From Saprospiraceae bacterium (GTDB taxonomy: Bacteria; Bacteroidota; Bacteroidia; Chitinophagales; Saprospiraceae), in NCBI GenBank assembly GCA_026993525.1, contig JALWSS010000114.1, forward strand, positions 1 through 57,145: a stretch of DNA of 57,145 bases, given 5' to 3'. The notes under the pieces were generated by a model. It was given only the letters and a program-made list of their open reading frames with translations. It had not been told where the DNA came from and did not search any database. The translations under genes and the position numbers were made by a program. Of the stretch, positions 1 through 9,234 are shown piece by piece. Within the stretch, counting starts at the first letter, position 1. The number at the start of each line of letters is the position of its first letter.

Positions 1-566
1 AGTACAAGACTCATCAATGCAATACTGGGAAAAATACCCGGGATGAACAAGTGGCGCAAAGATTTTATTTGCCATGTTCTTCACCTTTTTCTCTCCATTC
101 GAGGGAGGCACAACTTTGAAAACATGGAGCGTTATGGCACTTACAATGAATGCAGTTACCGACAAAATTTTGAGAAGCACTTCGACTTTGCACGTTTCAA
201 TCAGGAACTCATCGATCAGGTCTGTGGACCAGTTCGCATAGCTGCTTTTGATCCATGTTATTTGTCCAAGAGTGGCAAACACACACCAGGGGTAGGCTTC
301 CGATAGCTATCGGAATGGTCCGGCAGTGCCGGCAAGGCCAAATGGGGACTGGAAATTGGTGGACTTGCTGTTGTGGATGTAGTCAACAATACTGCCATGC
401 CATTAAAGCCCAGTATTTCAATGAGTTACTGCTGGAAAGATTTTTTTGCGTGTTTGGATCAGCCGCAGACCCGCTAAAAGATCATCCAGCTATTTACCAT
501 ATCAAAAATTTCGGCGTCAAAGCTGTTACTTATACGCCTGAACTTTCACGGACCATTGATGTTTGA
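1..566 (+). pseudogene. Transposase remnant, DDE type, 5' end outside the window, broken
   Basis: The frame is open from the first base and reads as the N-terminal part of a DDE-type transposase common in Bacteroidota. Recognisable stretches are NKWRKDF, FLSIRGRHNF, FNQELIDQ and AFDPCYLSKSGKHTPGVG. A TAG stop at 304-306 interrupts it, and the same frame then resumes with WSGSAGKAKWGLEIGG, as in intact relatives. The interruption is 15 bases (301-315) belonging to a perfect 18-base palindrome (298-315). From about 400 on the similarity fades and two frames stay partly open, ending at 479 and 566, so the catalytic C-terminal half is missing or decayed. The exact IS family cannot be fixed from this fragment. 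Non-functional with high confidence. Confidence 0.75.
298..315. repeat. 18-base perfect palindrome inserted in the transposase
   Basis: TTCCGATAGCTATCGGAA is its own reverse complement. Relatives of the transposase read GVG-F/Y-F/W-WSG here, so about 15 bases appear added, in frame, and they carry the TAG stop. It resembles the other CCGA...TCGG palindromes at 28546-28577, 28660-28677, 42442-42460 and 56078-56093. Confidence 0.7.
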
Positions 567-586
567 ACATAAGAAAAACACCATTG

Positions 587-1087
587 TTACTCACAAAAAA
601 AATTCTCTTGTGGCGGTACAGGAGCCATTCCGCTTTTAATCAATTTTTGCCTGGTAACAAAAAAAGAATCGCGGAACTGGTGGATACTGAAATATAACAA
701 GTGATCATATGTCTTTGCTTTAAGGATTTTATGCTTTATTCGTCCTTTCTGGAAATTATTTCTATTGGTATTGGTGGAATACTTGAAAAAGTGTACATAA
801 AGGTTAGGAATATTCATCGGTAGATTATGCAATATACTATCGCAAAAATAATTATTAATGAAGTCATCCGCCTCCTGCTCCTTGCTCTTGTTATATCCAT
901 GTAGTAAATAAGCAATTCCAATCATTGTTGTGTCCTCAACCTTGCCTTCCTGACGAGTAAAAGCATGAGAATCCAGAAATTCAAACCGCTCAACTTTAAT
1001 CGTTTTGTCTTCCTGCTTGCATGAAACAAAATATAACAAACCGATAAATAAGCACAAAATAAAACCAATATTAAAAATTGATCGCAT
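587..1087 (-). CDS. Small hypothetical lipoprotein
   Basis: A 166-residue protein of unrecognised family. It starts with MRSIFNIGF and a hydrophobic stretch ending in a lipobox-like LYFVSC (Cys about residue 23), so it is probably a lipid-anchored envelope protein. The rest is polar and aromatic, with no catalytic motif seen. The ATG at 1087 is the only start giving a clean signal peptide. It sits alone between a transposase remnant and a 600-base non-coding stretch, and base composition is more AT-rich than in the genes downstream. The call as a real gene rests on the signal peptide and length only. Confidence 0.6.
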   Translation of the reverse strand: MRSIFNIGFILCLFIGLLYFVSCKQEDKTIKVERFEFLDSHAFTRQEGKVEDTTMIGIAYLLHGYNKSKEQEADDFINNYFCDSILHNLPMNIPNLYVHFFKYSTNTNRNNFQKGRIKHKILKAKTYDHLLYFSIHQFRDSFFVTRQKLIKSGMAPVPPQENFFCE

Positions 1088-1229
1088 GACTTTGATGATT
1101 CAAATTTCAATTGTTGATGTTTCCTTTCAAGGTGGTTTCGAACCCTTTCACACCCCACAAAAGCCAAAATAATAAAGAAAATTGGTGTGTGTGCTGACGG
1201 GGAGGCTGGATTGAGAGGGGTGTTTCAAA

Positions 1230-1258
1230 CCTTATGAGGTTTGGGAGACCTCATAAGG
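1230..1258. repeat. Perfect 11-bp inverted repeat
   Basis: CCTTATGAGGT (1230-1240) and ACCTCATAAGG (1248-1258) are exact complements separated by TTGGGAG. There is no U tract, so it is not a typical terminator; it looks like an interspersed palindromic repeat. Confidence 0.6.
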
Positions 1259-1358
1259 ATTTGGAAGAGGGGTATCAAAAATGTTGGAAAGAAACAGCAA
1301 TAGATTAAGCTTAGATCTGAGATAAGAATTAAAATCCAATAGGATCAAACCCCAAAAG

Positions 1359-1386
1359 CGACATCCATTCCTGGATGTCGTTTTTG
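1359..1386 (+). terminator. Terminator-like hairpin without an upstream plus-strand gene
   Basis: CGACATCCA (1359-1367), loop TTCC, TGGATGTCG (1372-1380), then TTTTTG. A perfect 9-bp stem followed by Ts on the plus strand. No plus-strand gene precedes it in this spacer except the distant transposase remnant, so its origin is unclear. Confidence 0.4.
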
Positions 1387-1703
1387 TTCTGAAAATCTGG
1401 TTGGTTCTGTAGGCGGCTGTGGTGTTTGTCTTCTCGTGGCTGCCGCCGGCGTTGTTCCCGGAAGCCGGATTTGCTCTTCGGAAGTTGTGTGAGTTGAGAC
1501 CGGTTCTTGTCTTTCGACGGGGACAAGGGTGGGGAATGCGGCTGGTCAGCCCGTTTCGGAACCAGGCATAATTGTGACGTTAAATAGCGTTAACCGGCGG
1601 TTAAAATGTTCAAAGGAGCCGGGTGCTGAGCGAGTGGAGCGCTATTTTGCTGCCGTTTTTGAAGCTCAGCAATTCTGAAGAAATCACCAAACCAAATTCA
1701 AGG

Positions 1704-2246
1704 ATGAAGACGATCAACAAATTTCTGTTCAGTGCTTTTGCACTGTTTTTCCTCGCCTCCTGCTCCAACCAGCTCTCCTACTTTACCAAAGACGTTTACG
1801 ACGACTTCCGCTGGGAAGAGGACGACCTCAAAAAGATCCAGTTCTACCTGAGCCGGGACATCCGGCTGCGCCGGAATTTCGAAGGCGGTTCTGCCGAAGT
1901 GGTGGACGGAAAGATCATCGTAGAGAACGGACGGCAAGTAGAGGAGGTCATCATTCCGAAGGGTACGCCGGGGGTTTTCATTTTCAGCCCGAAAAAAGAC
2001 CGCTTTGCGGTGTCATTTGAGGATTCCAACGACCGCTACCTGGTTTTTGGTCCCAACCCCAAATTCAGCAATCGCTATGTTTTGCTGGCTTCAGAATGGA
2101 ACCGCAACAACGGCGTTGTGACCTATGCCGGCAAAAAGTGGCGGGTCAGCACCGAGGAGGCCTATGCCGCCCTGCTGGTTGACCTCAGAAAACTCGACAA
2201 GATCACCGTGAACAAACACGTGGCCAAAGGCCGCCGCGTGGACTGA
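1704..2246 (+). CDS. Hypothetical lipoprotein
   Basis: A 180-residue predicted lipoprotein. The frame opens upstream, but the ATG at 1704 (MKTINKFLF) directly starts a signal peptide with lipobox LASC (Cys about residue 19), so this start is preferred. The mature part is charged, with the stretch DDFRWEEDDLKKIQFYLS followed by a beta-rich region. No enzyme motif is visible and the family is not one I can name. A hairpin terminator follows, so it is probably a single-gene unit ahead of fadD. Likely an envelope-associated structural protein, by inference only. Confidence 0.75.
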   Translation: MKTINKFLFSAFALFFLASCSNQLSYFTKDVYDDFRWEEDDLKKIQFYLSRDIRLRRNFEGGSAEVVDGKIIVENGRQVEEVIIPKGTPGVFIFSPKKDRFAVSFEDSNDRYLVFGPNPKFSNRYVLLASEWNRNNGVVTYAGKKWRVSTEEAYAALLVDLRKLDKITVNKHVAKGRRVD

Positions 2247-2275
2247 AACACACATACTCATTTACCCGCTTTGGA

Positions 2276-2306
2276 GGGTCTGGTGCTTTTCGCCAGGCCC
2301 TTTTTT
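2276..2306 (+). terminator. Rho-independent terminator
   Basis: GGGTCTGGT (2276-2284) pairs with GCCAGGCCC (2292-2300) through nine pairs including two G-U, followed by TTTTTT. It ends transcription of the lipoprotein gene at 1704-2246. Confidence 0.75.
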
Positions 2307-2425
2307 CATGGGCCATGTACCTGAACCGAATCTTGCTTATTCAAACGCCTTGCAGCTTTCTTTCAATGGTAAACTTCCAAACTTTTGTACTTTTAGCCGC
2401 ACTCAAAACTTAACTTACAACCACC

Positions 2426-4096
2426 ATGGCAGAAGAAAGACCCTGGCTCAAAAATTATCCGAAGGGAATACCCGCCAACATAGACCCCGATGCTTATCCT
2501 ACCGTTTGTGATTTGCTGGACAAAACCTTTCAAAAGTTTAAAAAGCTGAAAGCATTTTCCTGCATGGGCAAGGAAATGTCATTTGGTGAGGTGGACAAAC
2601 ACTCCAGGAACTTTGCGGCTTACCTGCACTCACGAGGTCTGGAACCGGGCGACAAGATCGCCCTCATGATGCCCAACCTGCTGCAATACCCCATTGCCCT
2701 GTTCGGTTGCCTGCGGGCAGGGCTGGTCATTGTGAACACCAACCCGCTTTACACCCCCCGTGAAATGCGGCACCAGTTTACCGATGCCGGCGTCAAAGCC
2801 ATTCTGATCTGTGAAAATTTTGCGAAGAACCTGCAGGAAATCCTGCCCGACACCCAGATCAAAACCATCCTGGTGACGAGTATTGGCGAGATGCTGGGTT
2901 TTCCGAAGAAAATGCTGGTCAACTTTGCCGTCAGAACCATCAAGCGCATGGTTCCGAAGTACGACCTGCCCAATGTGGTGACCTTCTCTGATGCTTTGAA
3001 GCAGGGCAAAAAGTTCTCGGTCAAGGAGTTCAAACAAGCTCCTGACGATACCATCATTATTCAGTACACCGGTGGCACCACGGGCGTGTCCAAGGGGGCC
3101 ATGCTGACCAACCGCAACCTGGTGGCCAACATGAGTCAGATCCAGGCCTGGGGCACAGTGTCATTCTGCGAAGGTGAGGAGGTCGCACTTTCTCCCCTGC
3201 CCTTGTACCACATTTTTGCCTTTACGGTAAACTGCCTGGCGCTGTTCAGTCTGGGTGCACTCAATGTACTGGTGGTGAACGCCCGCGACATTCCCTCCGT
3301 TCTGAAAGAATTCAAACGTTACAAAATCACCCTGATGACCGGGGTGAACACCCTGTTCAACGCCATGCTCCACCACAAGGACTTCGCCGCCTGCGATTTC
3401 AGCCAGCTCAAATTCGCCCTCGGCGGCGGCATGGCCGTGCAAAGGGTGGTGGCCGAAAAGTGGCGCAAGGTGACCGGCGCACCGCTGGTAGAGGGTTATG
3501 GCATGACGGAGTCTTCGCCGGTGGCCAGCGTGAACCCGCTCGATGGCTCGGGCAAGCTCGGCTCCATCGGCCTGCCGGTGCCCTCCACCGATATGCGGGT
3601 GGTGGATGACAAGGGTGCTCCGCAACCTGTGGATGGCGTTGGAGAAATCCAGATCAGCGGCCCTCAGGTGATGAAGGGCTACTACAACCGCCCCGACGAA
3701 ACCGCCAAAACCATCAAAGACGGATGGCTCAGCACCGGCGACATTGGCAAGATGGACGCCGACGGCTACTTCTACATTGTGGACCGCAAAAAGGACATGA
3801 TCCTGGTGTCCGGTTTCAACGTCTTCCCCAATGAAATAGAGGACGTGGTGGCCGCCCACCCCAAAGTGCTGGAGTGCGCAGCCGTGGGCAAACCCGACCC
3901 CAAATCCGGCGAGGTCGTCAAGCTCTTCATTGTGAAGAAAGACAAATCACTGACCGAAAAGGAGATCATTGACCATTGCCGGAAGAACCTAACGGGCTAC
4001 AAAGTGCCAAAGGAAGTGGAGTTCAGGGAGGAGTTGCCAAAATCCAACGTCGGAAAAATACTACGCCGCGAACTCCGCGACGACATTGTTGGTTAA
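2426..4096 (+). CDS. fadD: Long-chain fatty acid-CoA ligase (FadD family)
   Basis: A 556-residue adenylate-forming enzyme that activates fatty acids to acyl-CoA with ATP for degradation or lipid synthesis. Visible motifs: the phosphate-binding YTGGTTGVSKGAML at about residue 214; EGYGMTESSP around residue 360; the FACS signature around residues 437-470 with STGDIG, DRKKDMI and SGFNVFPNEIED; and the C-terminal catalytic lysine motif GKILRREL. Length matches FadD. The ATG at 2426 follows a typical spacer with a possible -7 element (TACTTTTA at 2388). Downstream genes are on the same strand but look unrelated in function. Substrate chain length cannot be read from the sequence. Confidence 0.93.
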   Translation: MAEERPWLKNYPKGIPANIDPDAYPTVCDLLDKTFQKFKKLKAFSCMGKEMSFGEVDKHSRNFAAYLHSRGLEPGDKIALMMPNLLQYPIALFGCLRAGLVIVNTNPLYTPREMRHQFTDAGVKAILICENFAKNLQEILPDTQIKTILVTSIGEMLGFPKKMLVNFAVRTIKRMVPKYDLPNVVTFSDALKQGKKFSVKEFKQAPDDTIIIQYTGGTTGVSKGAMLTNRNLVANMSQIQAWGTVSFCEGEEVALSPLPLYHIFAFTVNCLALFSLGALNVLVVNARDIPSVLKEFKRYKITLMTGVNTLFNAMLHHKDFAACDFSQLKFALGGGMAVQRVVAEKWRKVTGAPLVEGYGMTESSPVASVNPLDGSGKLGSIGLPVPSTDMRVVDDKGAPQPVDGVGEIQISGPQVMKGYYNRPDETAKTIKDGWLSTGDIGKMDADGYFYIVDRKKDMILVSGFNVFPNEIEDVVAAHPKVLECAAVGKPDPKSGEVVKLFIVKKDKSLTEKEIIDHCRKNLTGYKVPKEVEFREELPKSNVGKILRRELRDDIVG

Positions 4097-4151
4097 TAGG
4101 CTGCCCGGAACCAATTTCTTCAATCCGGTTCCGGTAAAACCACCTGGACTG

Positions 4152-4706
4152 ATGAAAAGACCATTCATTCTCATTGCAGCATTTTTGATTTCCTTCGGGC
4201 TGTTCGCCCAACAGGAAGAAACCATCTTCGGCAACGGTGGCTTGCAGCTCACCGGTGCATGGGGCTCCTTCCATCCAGGATTCTCCAGCTTCAACGGCGA
4301 AGATGTAACCATGGGAGGCGGCTTCGTTGCCCTGGAGTTCAACAAGGCCCTTCTACTGGGCCTGGGTGGCAGCCATTCCAATGAGCGATTTTCAGAGGGG
4401 TTGCGATACGATCTTTCAGGTGCTTATCTGGGCTACGTCATGAACGGACACCAGGCCATCCACCCGAAGTTCAGCTTAATGATAGGCGGTGGAGAGGTCA
4501 AACCCCGCAACGGCGAAGTGGACAAGGTCTTCACCATGATGCCCGGTGCCGGTGTGGAGGTTAACCTGTTCCGATGGTTCAAACTGAGCCTGCACGGCAG
4601 CTACCGCTTCGTGTCCAACGTCAGCTACCCCGGCCTGGATGAGAGCGACCTGTCAGGCTTCCTGCTCGATTTGCAACTGCGCTTCGGCTGGTCCTGGGGC
4701 AACTGA
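4152..4706 (+). CDS. Outer-membrane beta-barrel-like protein
   Basis: 184 residues starting MKRPFILIAAF. A cleavable signal peptide ends at LFAQ (about residue 18), the common Bacteroidota form with Q after the cleavage site. The mature protein is Gly- and aromatic-rich with alternating hydrophobic residues and ends in LQLRFGWSWGN, as expected for a small outer-membrane barrel or periplasmic beta protein. The frame is open upstream to 4086, but the ATG at 4152 gives the signal peptide. Only 55 bases separate it from fadD, so co-transcription is possible. Specific function unknown. Confidence 0.7.
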   Translation: MKRPFILIAAFLISFGLFAQQEETIFGNGGLQLTGAWGSFHPGFSSFNGEDVTMGGGFVALEFNKALLLGLGGSHSNERFSEGLRYDLSGAYLGYVMNGHQAIHPKFSLMIGGGEVKPRNGEVDKVFTMMPGAGVEVNLFRWFKLSLHGSYRFVSNVSYPGLDESDLSGFLLDLQLRFGWSWGN

Positions 4707-4793
4707 AACCGGCGCCCTTAACAAACCTTAACCGCCGTCCGGACAACAGCAACACACAAGGGGCGTTTCTTGCTCAAACAACCAACGATTCCA

Positions 4794-5471
4794 ATGATGC
4801 TCAGAATTTTCCTTTTTTCTTTTGCCTTCCTCTTCGCCCTTCGGGCAATGGCGCAACAGTACACCACGGATGCAGAATCCGATCCCAAAGCCAAAGCTGC
4901 CCTCGACAAACTCCGCAAGAAGTACGAGGCCTACAAAACCCTGGAAGCCGATTTTACCCTCGAAATTGAAGTTCCCGAGCAGCCGGTGGAAGTGCAAAAA
5001 GGCCACCTCATACAGCAGGGCGACAAGTACCGCCTGAAGCTGCAAGACCGCACCATGGTCAGCGATGGAGAAAGCGTCTGGCTCTACCTTGCCAAACACC
5101 AGGAGGTGCAGATCAACAATGTGGAAGAAGACCCCGAAGCAGGCGTTTTCAACTCACCCAAAGACCTGCTGGCCGCCTACCAGTGGAAAAACCACGTGTA
5201 CGTGCTCACCGCTGAATTCACCGAAAACGGCCGCCTCATCCAGCAAATCGAATTCAAACCCACCTCCCGCGACGCCGACTACTCCAAAGTCCGCCTCACC
5301 ATCGACAAAAAGACCAATGAAATACTCCGCATCAAAACCTTCAACAAAGACGGCTCCCGCTTCACCCTGAAAGTGGACAAGATCAGCGGCAACAAATCCT
5401 ACCCCGCCGGCACCTTTACCTTCTCCAAATCCGAATGCCCCGACTGCCACTGGGAGGATTTGAGGATTTGA
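4794..5471 (+). CDS. lolA: LolA-like outer membrane lipoprotein carrier protein
   Basis: About 225 residues with signal peptide MMLRIFLFSFAFLFALRAMAQ. The mature protein begins with an acidic helix (KAKAALDKLRKKYEAYKTLEADFTLE) typical of LolA. Then come the alternating strands QKGHLIQQGDKYRLKL, MVSDGESVWLYL and NEILRIKTFNKDGSRFTL that build the open barrel carrying lipoproteins across the periplasm. The frame also opens at a TTG at 4770; the paired ATGs at 4794 and 4797 fit the signal peptide better. Family members in Bacteroidota are often called 'outer membrane lipoprotein carrier protein LolA'. Whether it is the housekeeping LolA or a paralogue cannot be decided here. Confidence 0.8.
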   Translation: MMLRIFLFSFAFLFALRAMAQQYTTDAESDPKAKAALDKLRKKYEAYKTLEADFTLEIEVPEQPVEVQKGHLIQQGDKYRLKLQDRTMVSDGESVWLYLAKHQEVQINNVEEDPEAGVFNSPKDLLAAYQWKNHVYVLTAEFTENGRLIQQIEFKPTSRDADYSKVRLTIDKKTNEILRIKTFNKDGSRFTLKVDKISGNKSYPAGTFTFSKSECPDCHWEDLRI

Positions 5472-5686
5472 ATGCATGAGCGCACTTTTAAAAGCATTAA
5501 TCACACTCAGAATTATTTTTTCCTTTTCTTTATACCCGCGACTAAATGTCGAATTAGCTCATACTTTATTCAAAGCAGGCGCCGGACTCCTTCCGGTACT
5601 CCAATGCTCGATTCCGTCGGAGACTTTCCGCCAATCTGTATTGAACAGTTCATTCCTCTCAACTAACGAGCTTTAATTATTCATCC

Positions 5687-6280
5687 ATGACACCCAAACA
5701 AGAAGAACGGATCCGGAAGAAGATCAAGAGAATAAAGGCTGACCTTGCAGCTGATAAAAGGCACTGGGGAGGCCAGTACCATGACGGCGGGGGGTTGAGA
5801 TACCTGCCCCCCGCCCTATACATTAAATTGGGTGATTACACCGGTGGCTTGCGTTATTTGAATTGGTTTACCAAAAACTTTAGTGACGATGCCGGTTTTC
5901 CTGATTTTTTATTTGAATGTACCATCATCCTTTTCAAATCGAAGAGACTTGAAAAAGCCGAAAAAATGGCTTTCAGGACATTCTGCAGTAACACTTATCT
6001 CTTCGATAAATTCCTGGGGAAGCCGGTATTTCCTATTGACAAAGAAGAATATTCAAACCTGGATAAACCTCAGTATGTGAATGAATTCTTCGAGTACAGC
6101 CACGCGGACGAGGCCCTCTTTGATTTTGCACACTGGCTGAATGGGGTAATCAAAACTGAAAAATTCAAAGCCGCCGCCTCTGCATTCATCGAAGTTCAAA
6201 AAAAATTAAAACGGGAGCACAACCCGAAAAAAAGAAAGGAGCTTTACGACTTAGCCAGAAAAATTGAATTGGAATATTGA
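5687..6280 (+). CDS. Conserved hypothetical, helical repeat-like protein
   Basis: 197 residues, cytoplasmic, no signal peptide. The N-terminal helix (RIRKKIKRIKADLAADKRHWG) leads into a block with RYLPPALYIKLGDYTGGLRYLNWF and FLFECTIILFKSKRLEKAEK. The spacing suggests tetratricopeptide-like helical pairs. The C-terminus is lysine-rich and helical. I believe similar proteins occur in other Bacteroidota, but I know no function. The 215-base spacer before it holds only degenerate palindromic sequence (about 5580-5630). Confidence 0.65.
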   Translation: MTPKQEERIRKKIKRIKADLAADKRHWGGQYHDGGGLRYLPPALYIKLGDYTGGLRYLNWFTKNFSDDAGFPDFLFECTIILFKSKRLEKAEKMAFRTFCSNTYLFDKFLGKPVFPIDKEEYSNLDKPQYVNEFFEYSHADEALFDFAHWLNGVIKTEKFKAAASAFIEVQKKLKREHNPKKRKELYDLARKIELEY

Positions 6281-6368
6281 TGTAAATCGCTTACTCTTTC
6301 GATAGGCTTTTAAACCTGCAATGTACTGTAAATTGTATCGCAAAAAAACAAAGGCTTTTAGAAAAAAA

Positions 6369-7829
6369 ATGAAAAATAAGCCACTCCTCCTGTTCACTTT
6401 CGGGGTTATAGCATTCCTCTGCCTCTATAATCTCGGTCAACACCCCCTGTCGCAATGGGATGAAGCCCGCCGGGCCATCAATGCGATGGAGATGATCCGC
6501 ACTGGAGATTTGGTAAATGTGTATTACCGCGGCCTCCCTGAGGTGTCCAATTTCAAGCCCCCATTCGTAGTTTGGTGCGAAGCCCTGACATTCAAAATAT
6601 TTGGGGTAAGTGAATTCACCTTGCGCTTGCCTTCTGCGGTGGCCATGATTGCTGCATTCTTTGTGATTTTCAAAATCATCACGTTGTATCGCTCACCCCG
6701 TTTTGCAGCCTGGACCTGTTTAATGCTGGCCAGTGTCAAAGGATTGATTGGCTGGCATGTCGGGCGCACAGGAGATACAGATTCCGTGCTGGTTTTATTC
6801 CTGTTGTTAAGCGTATTTTTTTCACTCCAGGTAATTGATTTCGGGAGAAGGAAGTCGGCATATTGGGTAGGTTTGTTCATTGGCCTGGCATTCTTGACAA
6901 AAGGGCCTGCGGCATGGGTGCTCCTGCCCGGGTTGACATTGTATGCGTTATTGAGTGGGAAAATTCGACTTCTTATTAAATTAAAAGAAACATGGGCAGC
7001 GACTGGGCTCGTTGTTGCCTTTCCTGTGTTGTGGTTGATTGTGAATTCAAAATTTGGGGTGGCGGTTGATATTGGGCATTCCAAAACGTTTTCGTTTTAC
7101 CGCCTTTTCACAAAAGACATTTGGGAACGTTTTTCCCAAACCACGGGACAAGAAAAAATGCTGTTGGACCCACAGTTTTTCTTTTACAGCCTGGACAAAA
7201 TGTTCAATGTTTGGAATTATGTCTTTTTCATGGCGCTGGCTGCCGGGCTTTGGTTCCTGCTTTCATCACGGTCCAGGTTCGTCTCGTATCTGATAGAAGA
7301 TGAGCGACATAGCTTACTGTTGCTTTCCCTGTGTTTGTATTTACCATTGGCAACTTTTCTTTCTCTGGCTGCTGATTCACACAGTTGGTACATGGCTCCG
7401 GTAATTCCATTTGCCGGAATTGTCACCTTTTGGTTCATCAGACATTCCTGGCGCAGGTACCGCTTCGTAAAATATACATTTTGGGGATTGCTGGCTTTTG
7501 CCCTGAGCCGGCAGGTGGTTTTGTTTTCTGATGTGAGTTCAAGACCACAGTTCATCGCTGAGAACACGACGATAATTCAGAAAGCCAACACAATAGCTGT
7601 GGCAGGAGAAGTGGAATTGGATGTGCTTGCATATTTGTATTCTTTTGAAAAGGAAATGCTGTTTGATGAAATTCCTTGCCCCCTTGAGCCGGGAACAATA
7701 CTCGTGCAAGGTGAATCACCCGTTCCGGAAAAAAGATGTTCTGAGAGTACTTTAATTTACGAAGGTGAAAAATACAGGCTGTGGGTACCAACCCAGCTTA
7801 CCCCTCCTCCAAATCCATATTCACAATAA
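6369..7829 (+). CDS. GT39-type membrane glycosyltransferase (ArnT/PMT-like)
   Basis: 486 residues from MKNKPLLL, an integral membrane glycosyltransferase that would use a lipid-linked sugar donor. The first periplasmic loop has the family motif SQWDEARRA with the catalytic acidic pair. Next come NFKPPFVVW and about ten hydrophobic segments, then a soluble C-terminus. An upstream ATG at 6321 adds 16 polar residues and is less likely. Its 3' end overlaps the convergent polymerase-like gene by 32 bases. The polysaccharide neighbourhood suggests modification of lipid A or a surface glycan; the acceptor is unknown. Confidence 0.8.
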   Translation: MKNKPLLLFTFGVIAFLCLYNLGQHPLSQWDEARRAINAMEMIRTGDLVNVYYRGLPEVSNFKPPFVVWCEALTFKIFGVSEFTLRLPSAVAMIAAFFVIFKIITLYRSPRFAAWTCLMLASVKGLIGWHVGRTGDTDSVLVLFLLLSVFFSLQVIDFGRRKSAYWVGLFIGLAFLTKGPAAWVLLPGLTLYALLSGKIRLLIKLKETWAATGLVVAFPVLWLIVNSKFGVAVDIGHSKTFSFYRLFTKDIWERFSQTTGQEKMLLDPQFFFYSLDKMFNVWNYVFFMALAAGLWFLLSSRSRFVSYLIEDERHSLLLLSLCLYLPLATFLSLAADSHSWYMAPVIPFAGIVTFWFIRHSWRRYRFVKYTFWGLLAFALSRQVVLFSDVSSRPQFIAENTTIIQKANTIAVAGEVELDVLAYLYSFEKEMLFDEIPCPLEPGTILVQGESPVPEKRCSESTLIYEGEKYRLWVPTQLTPPPNPYSQ

Positions 7830-9216
7830 CGGCCATCGAGAGGAAGAAGAAAGAGCCGACCTTGTCAGTTTCCACCAGGTCGTTCATGATGAGCAGGCTG
7901 TCGATGATGACGGTGGTGAGGGCCACCATGAGCACCGCCCGTTTGCGTTCGGGTGAGGAGCACTTGTGGTAAACCGATTCGGCTTTCAGGAGAACCACCA
8001 CCACCAGCAGGATGAACAGCAAAGCACCCGGAAAGCCCTGGTCCACAAGGGTTTGGAGGTAGTAGCAGTGGATGCCGGAGCCTTCTTTGTTTTCACTGAC
8101 ATAGGTGCGAAAACCGGCCACGGTGTACGACTTGTAAAACATGGTGAAAGTGCCGGGGCCAAACCCCGTCAGGGGCTTTTCGGCTACCATGTGGCCACCG
8201 GCCACCCAGCGGTACACCCGCTCCATGGTGGACACGTCCTGGCCTTTGGTGGTGGCGGAGAGCAGGTCGTCGAAGCGCTCGTGGGTGATGGCTTTTTCGT
8301 ATTCGGGTTTTTCGTCGAGCCAATGCCGGTCCTGCAATTGCGAAGCGATGAAAAGAACAACGCCAACAGCTGCGATGCCGATGGCCGGTTTCATGAGCCG
8401 CCATTTGATGACGTAATAGGCACCTGCCGCCAGCACCAGCGAAATGTACGCTGCACGGGTATAGCTGAACTGCACGCCGATCAGCATAAGCACCAGGGCA
8501 AATGCCAGAAAAAACCAGGCAAAGCTGTAGCGCCGGTACCACCGCATCCCGTACCAGACGAATGGGATGAACACCACCAGCATGCAGGCGTACATCACCT
8601 TGTTGCGGTAGAAGGGGCTCATCACCTTGTAAACATGGGCAAAGCTGAAGCCGTAGGCCGCATGCCGCACGGTGACGTACACCACCGTCAGCAACAAGGG
8701 TATCAACACCACCCACAGCACTTTTTTCAGGTCTTTTTCGCTTCGCAAAATGCTGCCGGCCAGGAAGTAGAAGGTGGTCACGTACCAGCACTTGGCCAAA
8801 AACCACTTCAGACTGACCACAAAGGCCTGGGAAGTGAGCACCGTGAAAAACATCCAGCCCATGTGCAGCAGCAGCAGCACGGTGATGGGGTGCCGCAGGA
8901 AGCCCGCCTTCATGGTGGCTCCATTGCGCAGCACATACAACAGGTAAATCCCCATCAGCGACACCATCATCGGCTCGGTGGGGATGTCGGTGACGGTGCC
9001 GTTGGGTAGCCACACCTCCACGGTGATGGGCAGAAAGGCCATGAGGAGGAAAAACAACTGTTTGAAATCCACCACGGCCAGGTAGGCGTAGAGCGCCAGC
9101 GCGGGAACGCCCAGCAGGAAATACCAGTTGCCGGCCATGCCGGCTACCACACTGATGAGCGTAATCACCGAAAAGGCGATGATCAGATTTCTGGTATTTC
9201 TGTCGGCAATGGTCAT
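7798..9216 (-). CDS. O-antigen ligase/polymerase family (Wzy_C) membrane protein
   Basis: 472 residues with about eleven hydrophobic segments. A large periplasmic loop contains the Wzy_C region, with GFGPGTFTMFYKSYT, SGIHCYYLQTLVDQGFPG and preceding ERVYRWVAGG. These features mark polymerases or ligases that join or transfer lipid-linked oligosaccharides. It is transcribed with the Wzz-like gene just upstream (18-base gap), the usual pairing for Wzy-dependent polysaccharide assembly. Wzy and WaaL cannot be separated by sequence alone, so no gene symbol is given. Confidence 0.82.
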   Translation of the reverse strand: MTIADRNTRNLIIAFSVITLISVVAGMAGNWYFLLGVPALALYAYLAVVDFKQLFFLLMAFLPITVEVWLPNGTVTDIPTEPMMVSLMGIYLLYVLRNGATMKAGFLRHPITVLLLLHMGWMFFTVLTSQAFVVSLKWFLAKCWYVTTFYFLAGSILRSEKDLKKVLWVVLIPLLLTVVYVTVRHAAYGFSFAHVYKVMSPFYRNKVMYACMLVVFIPFVWYGMRWYRRYSFAWFFLAFALVLMLIGVQFSYTRAAYISLVLAAGAYYVIKWRLMKPAIGIAAVGVVLFIASQLQDRHWLDEKPEYEKAITHERFDDLLSATTKGQDVSTMERVYRWVAGGHMVAEKPLTGFGPGTFTMFYKSYTVAGFRTYVSENKEGSGIHCYYLQTLVDQGFPGALLFILLVVVVLLKAESVYHKCSSPERKRAVLMVALTTVIIDSLLIMNDLVETDKVGSFFFLSMAVIVNMDLEEG

Positions 9217-9234
9217 GTACGGATGGCAGTTGGG

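Larger units (their letters stand above)
1088..1703. other. Intergenic region with two hairpins
   Basis: No convincing gene. It contains the inverted repeat at 1230-1258 and a terminator-like hairpin at 1359-1386. A 65-codon minus-strand frame (1329-1526), rich in K, R and Q, covers the second hairpin. It has no recognisable domain and was not called. Confidence 0.5.

Noticed and set aside
1329-1526. 65-codon minus-strand frame
   Set aside because: No signal peptide or domain, and it overlaps a terminator-like hairpin; composition is basic and low in complexity.
7966-9009. 347-codon plus-strand frame opposite the Wzy-like gene
   Set aside because: H/Q-rich composition without a recognisable domain; the minus-strand frame has clear membrane helices and the Wzy_C region.
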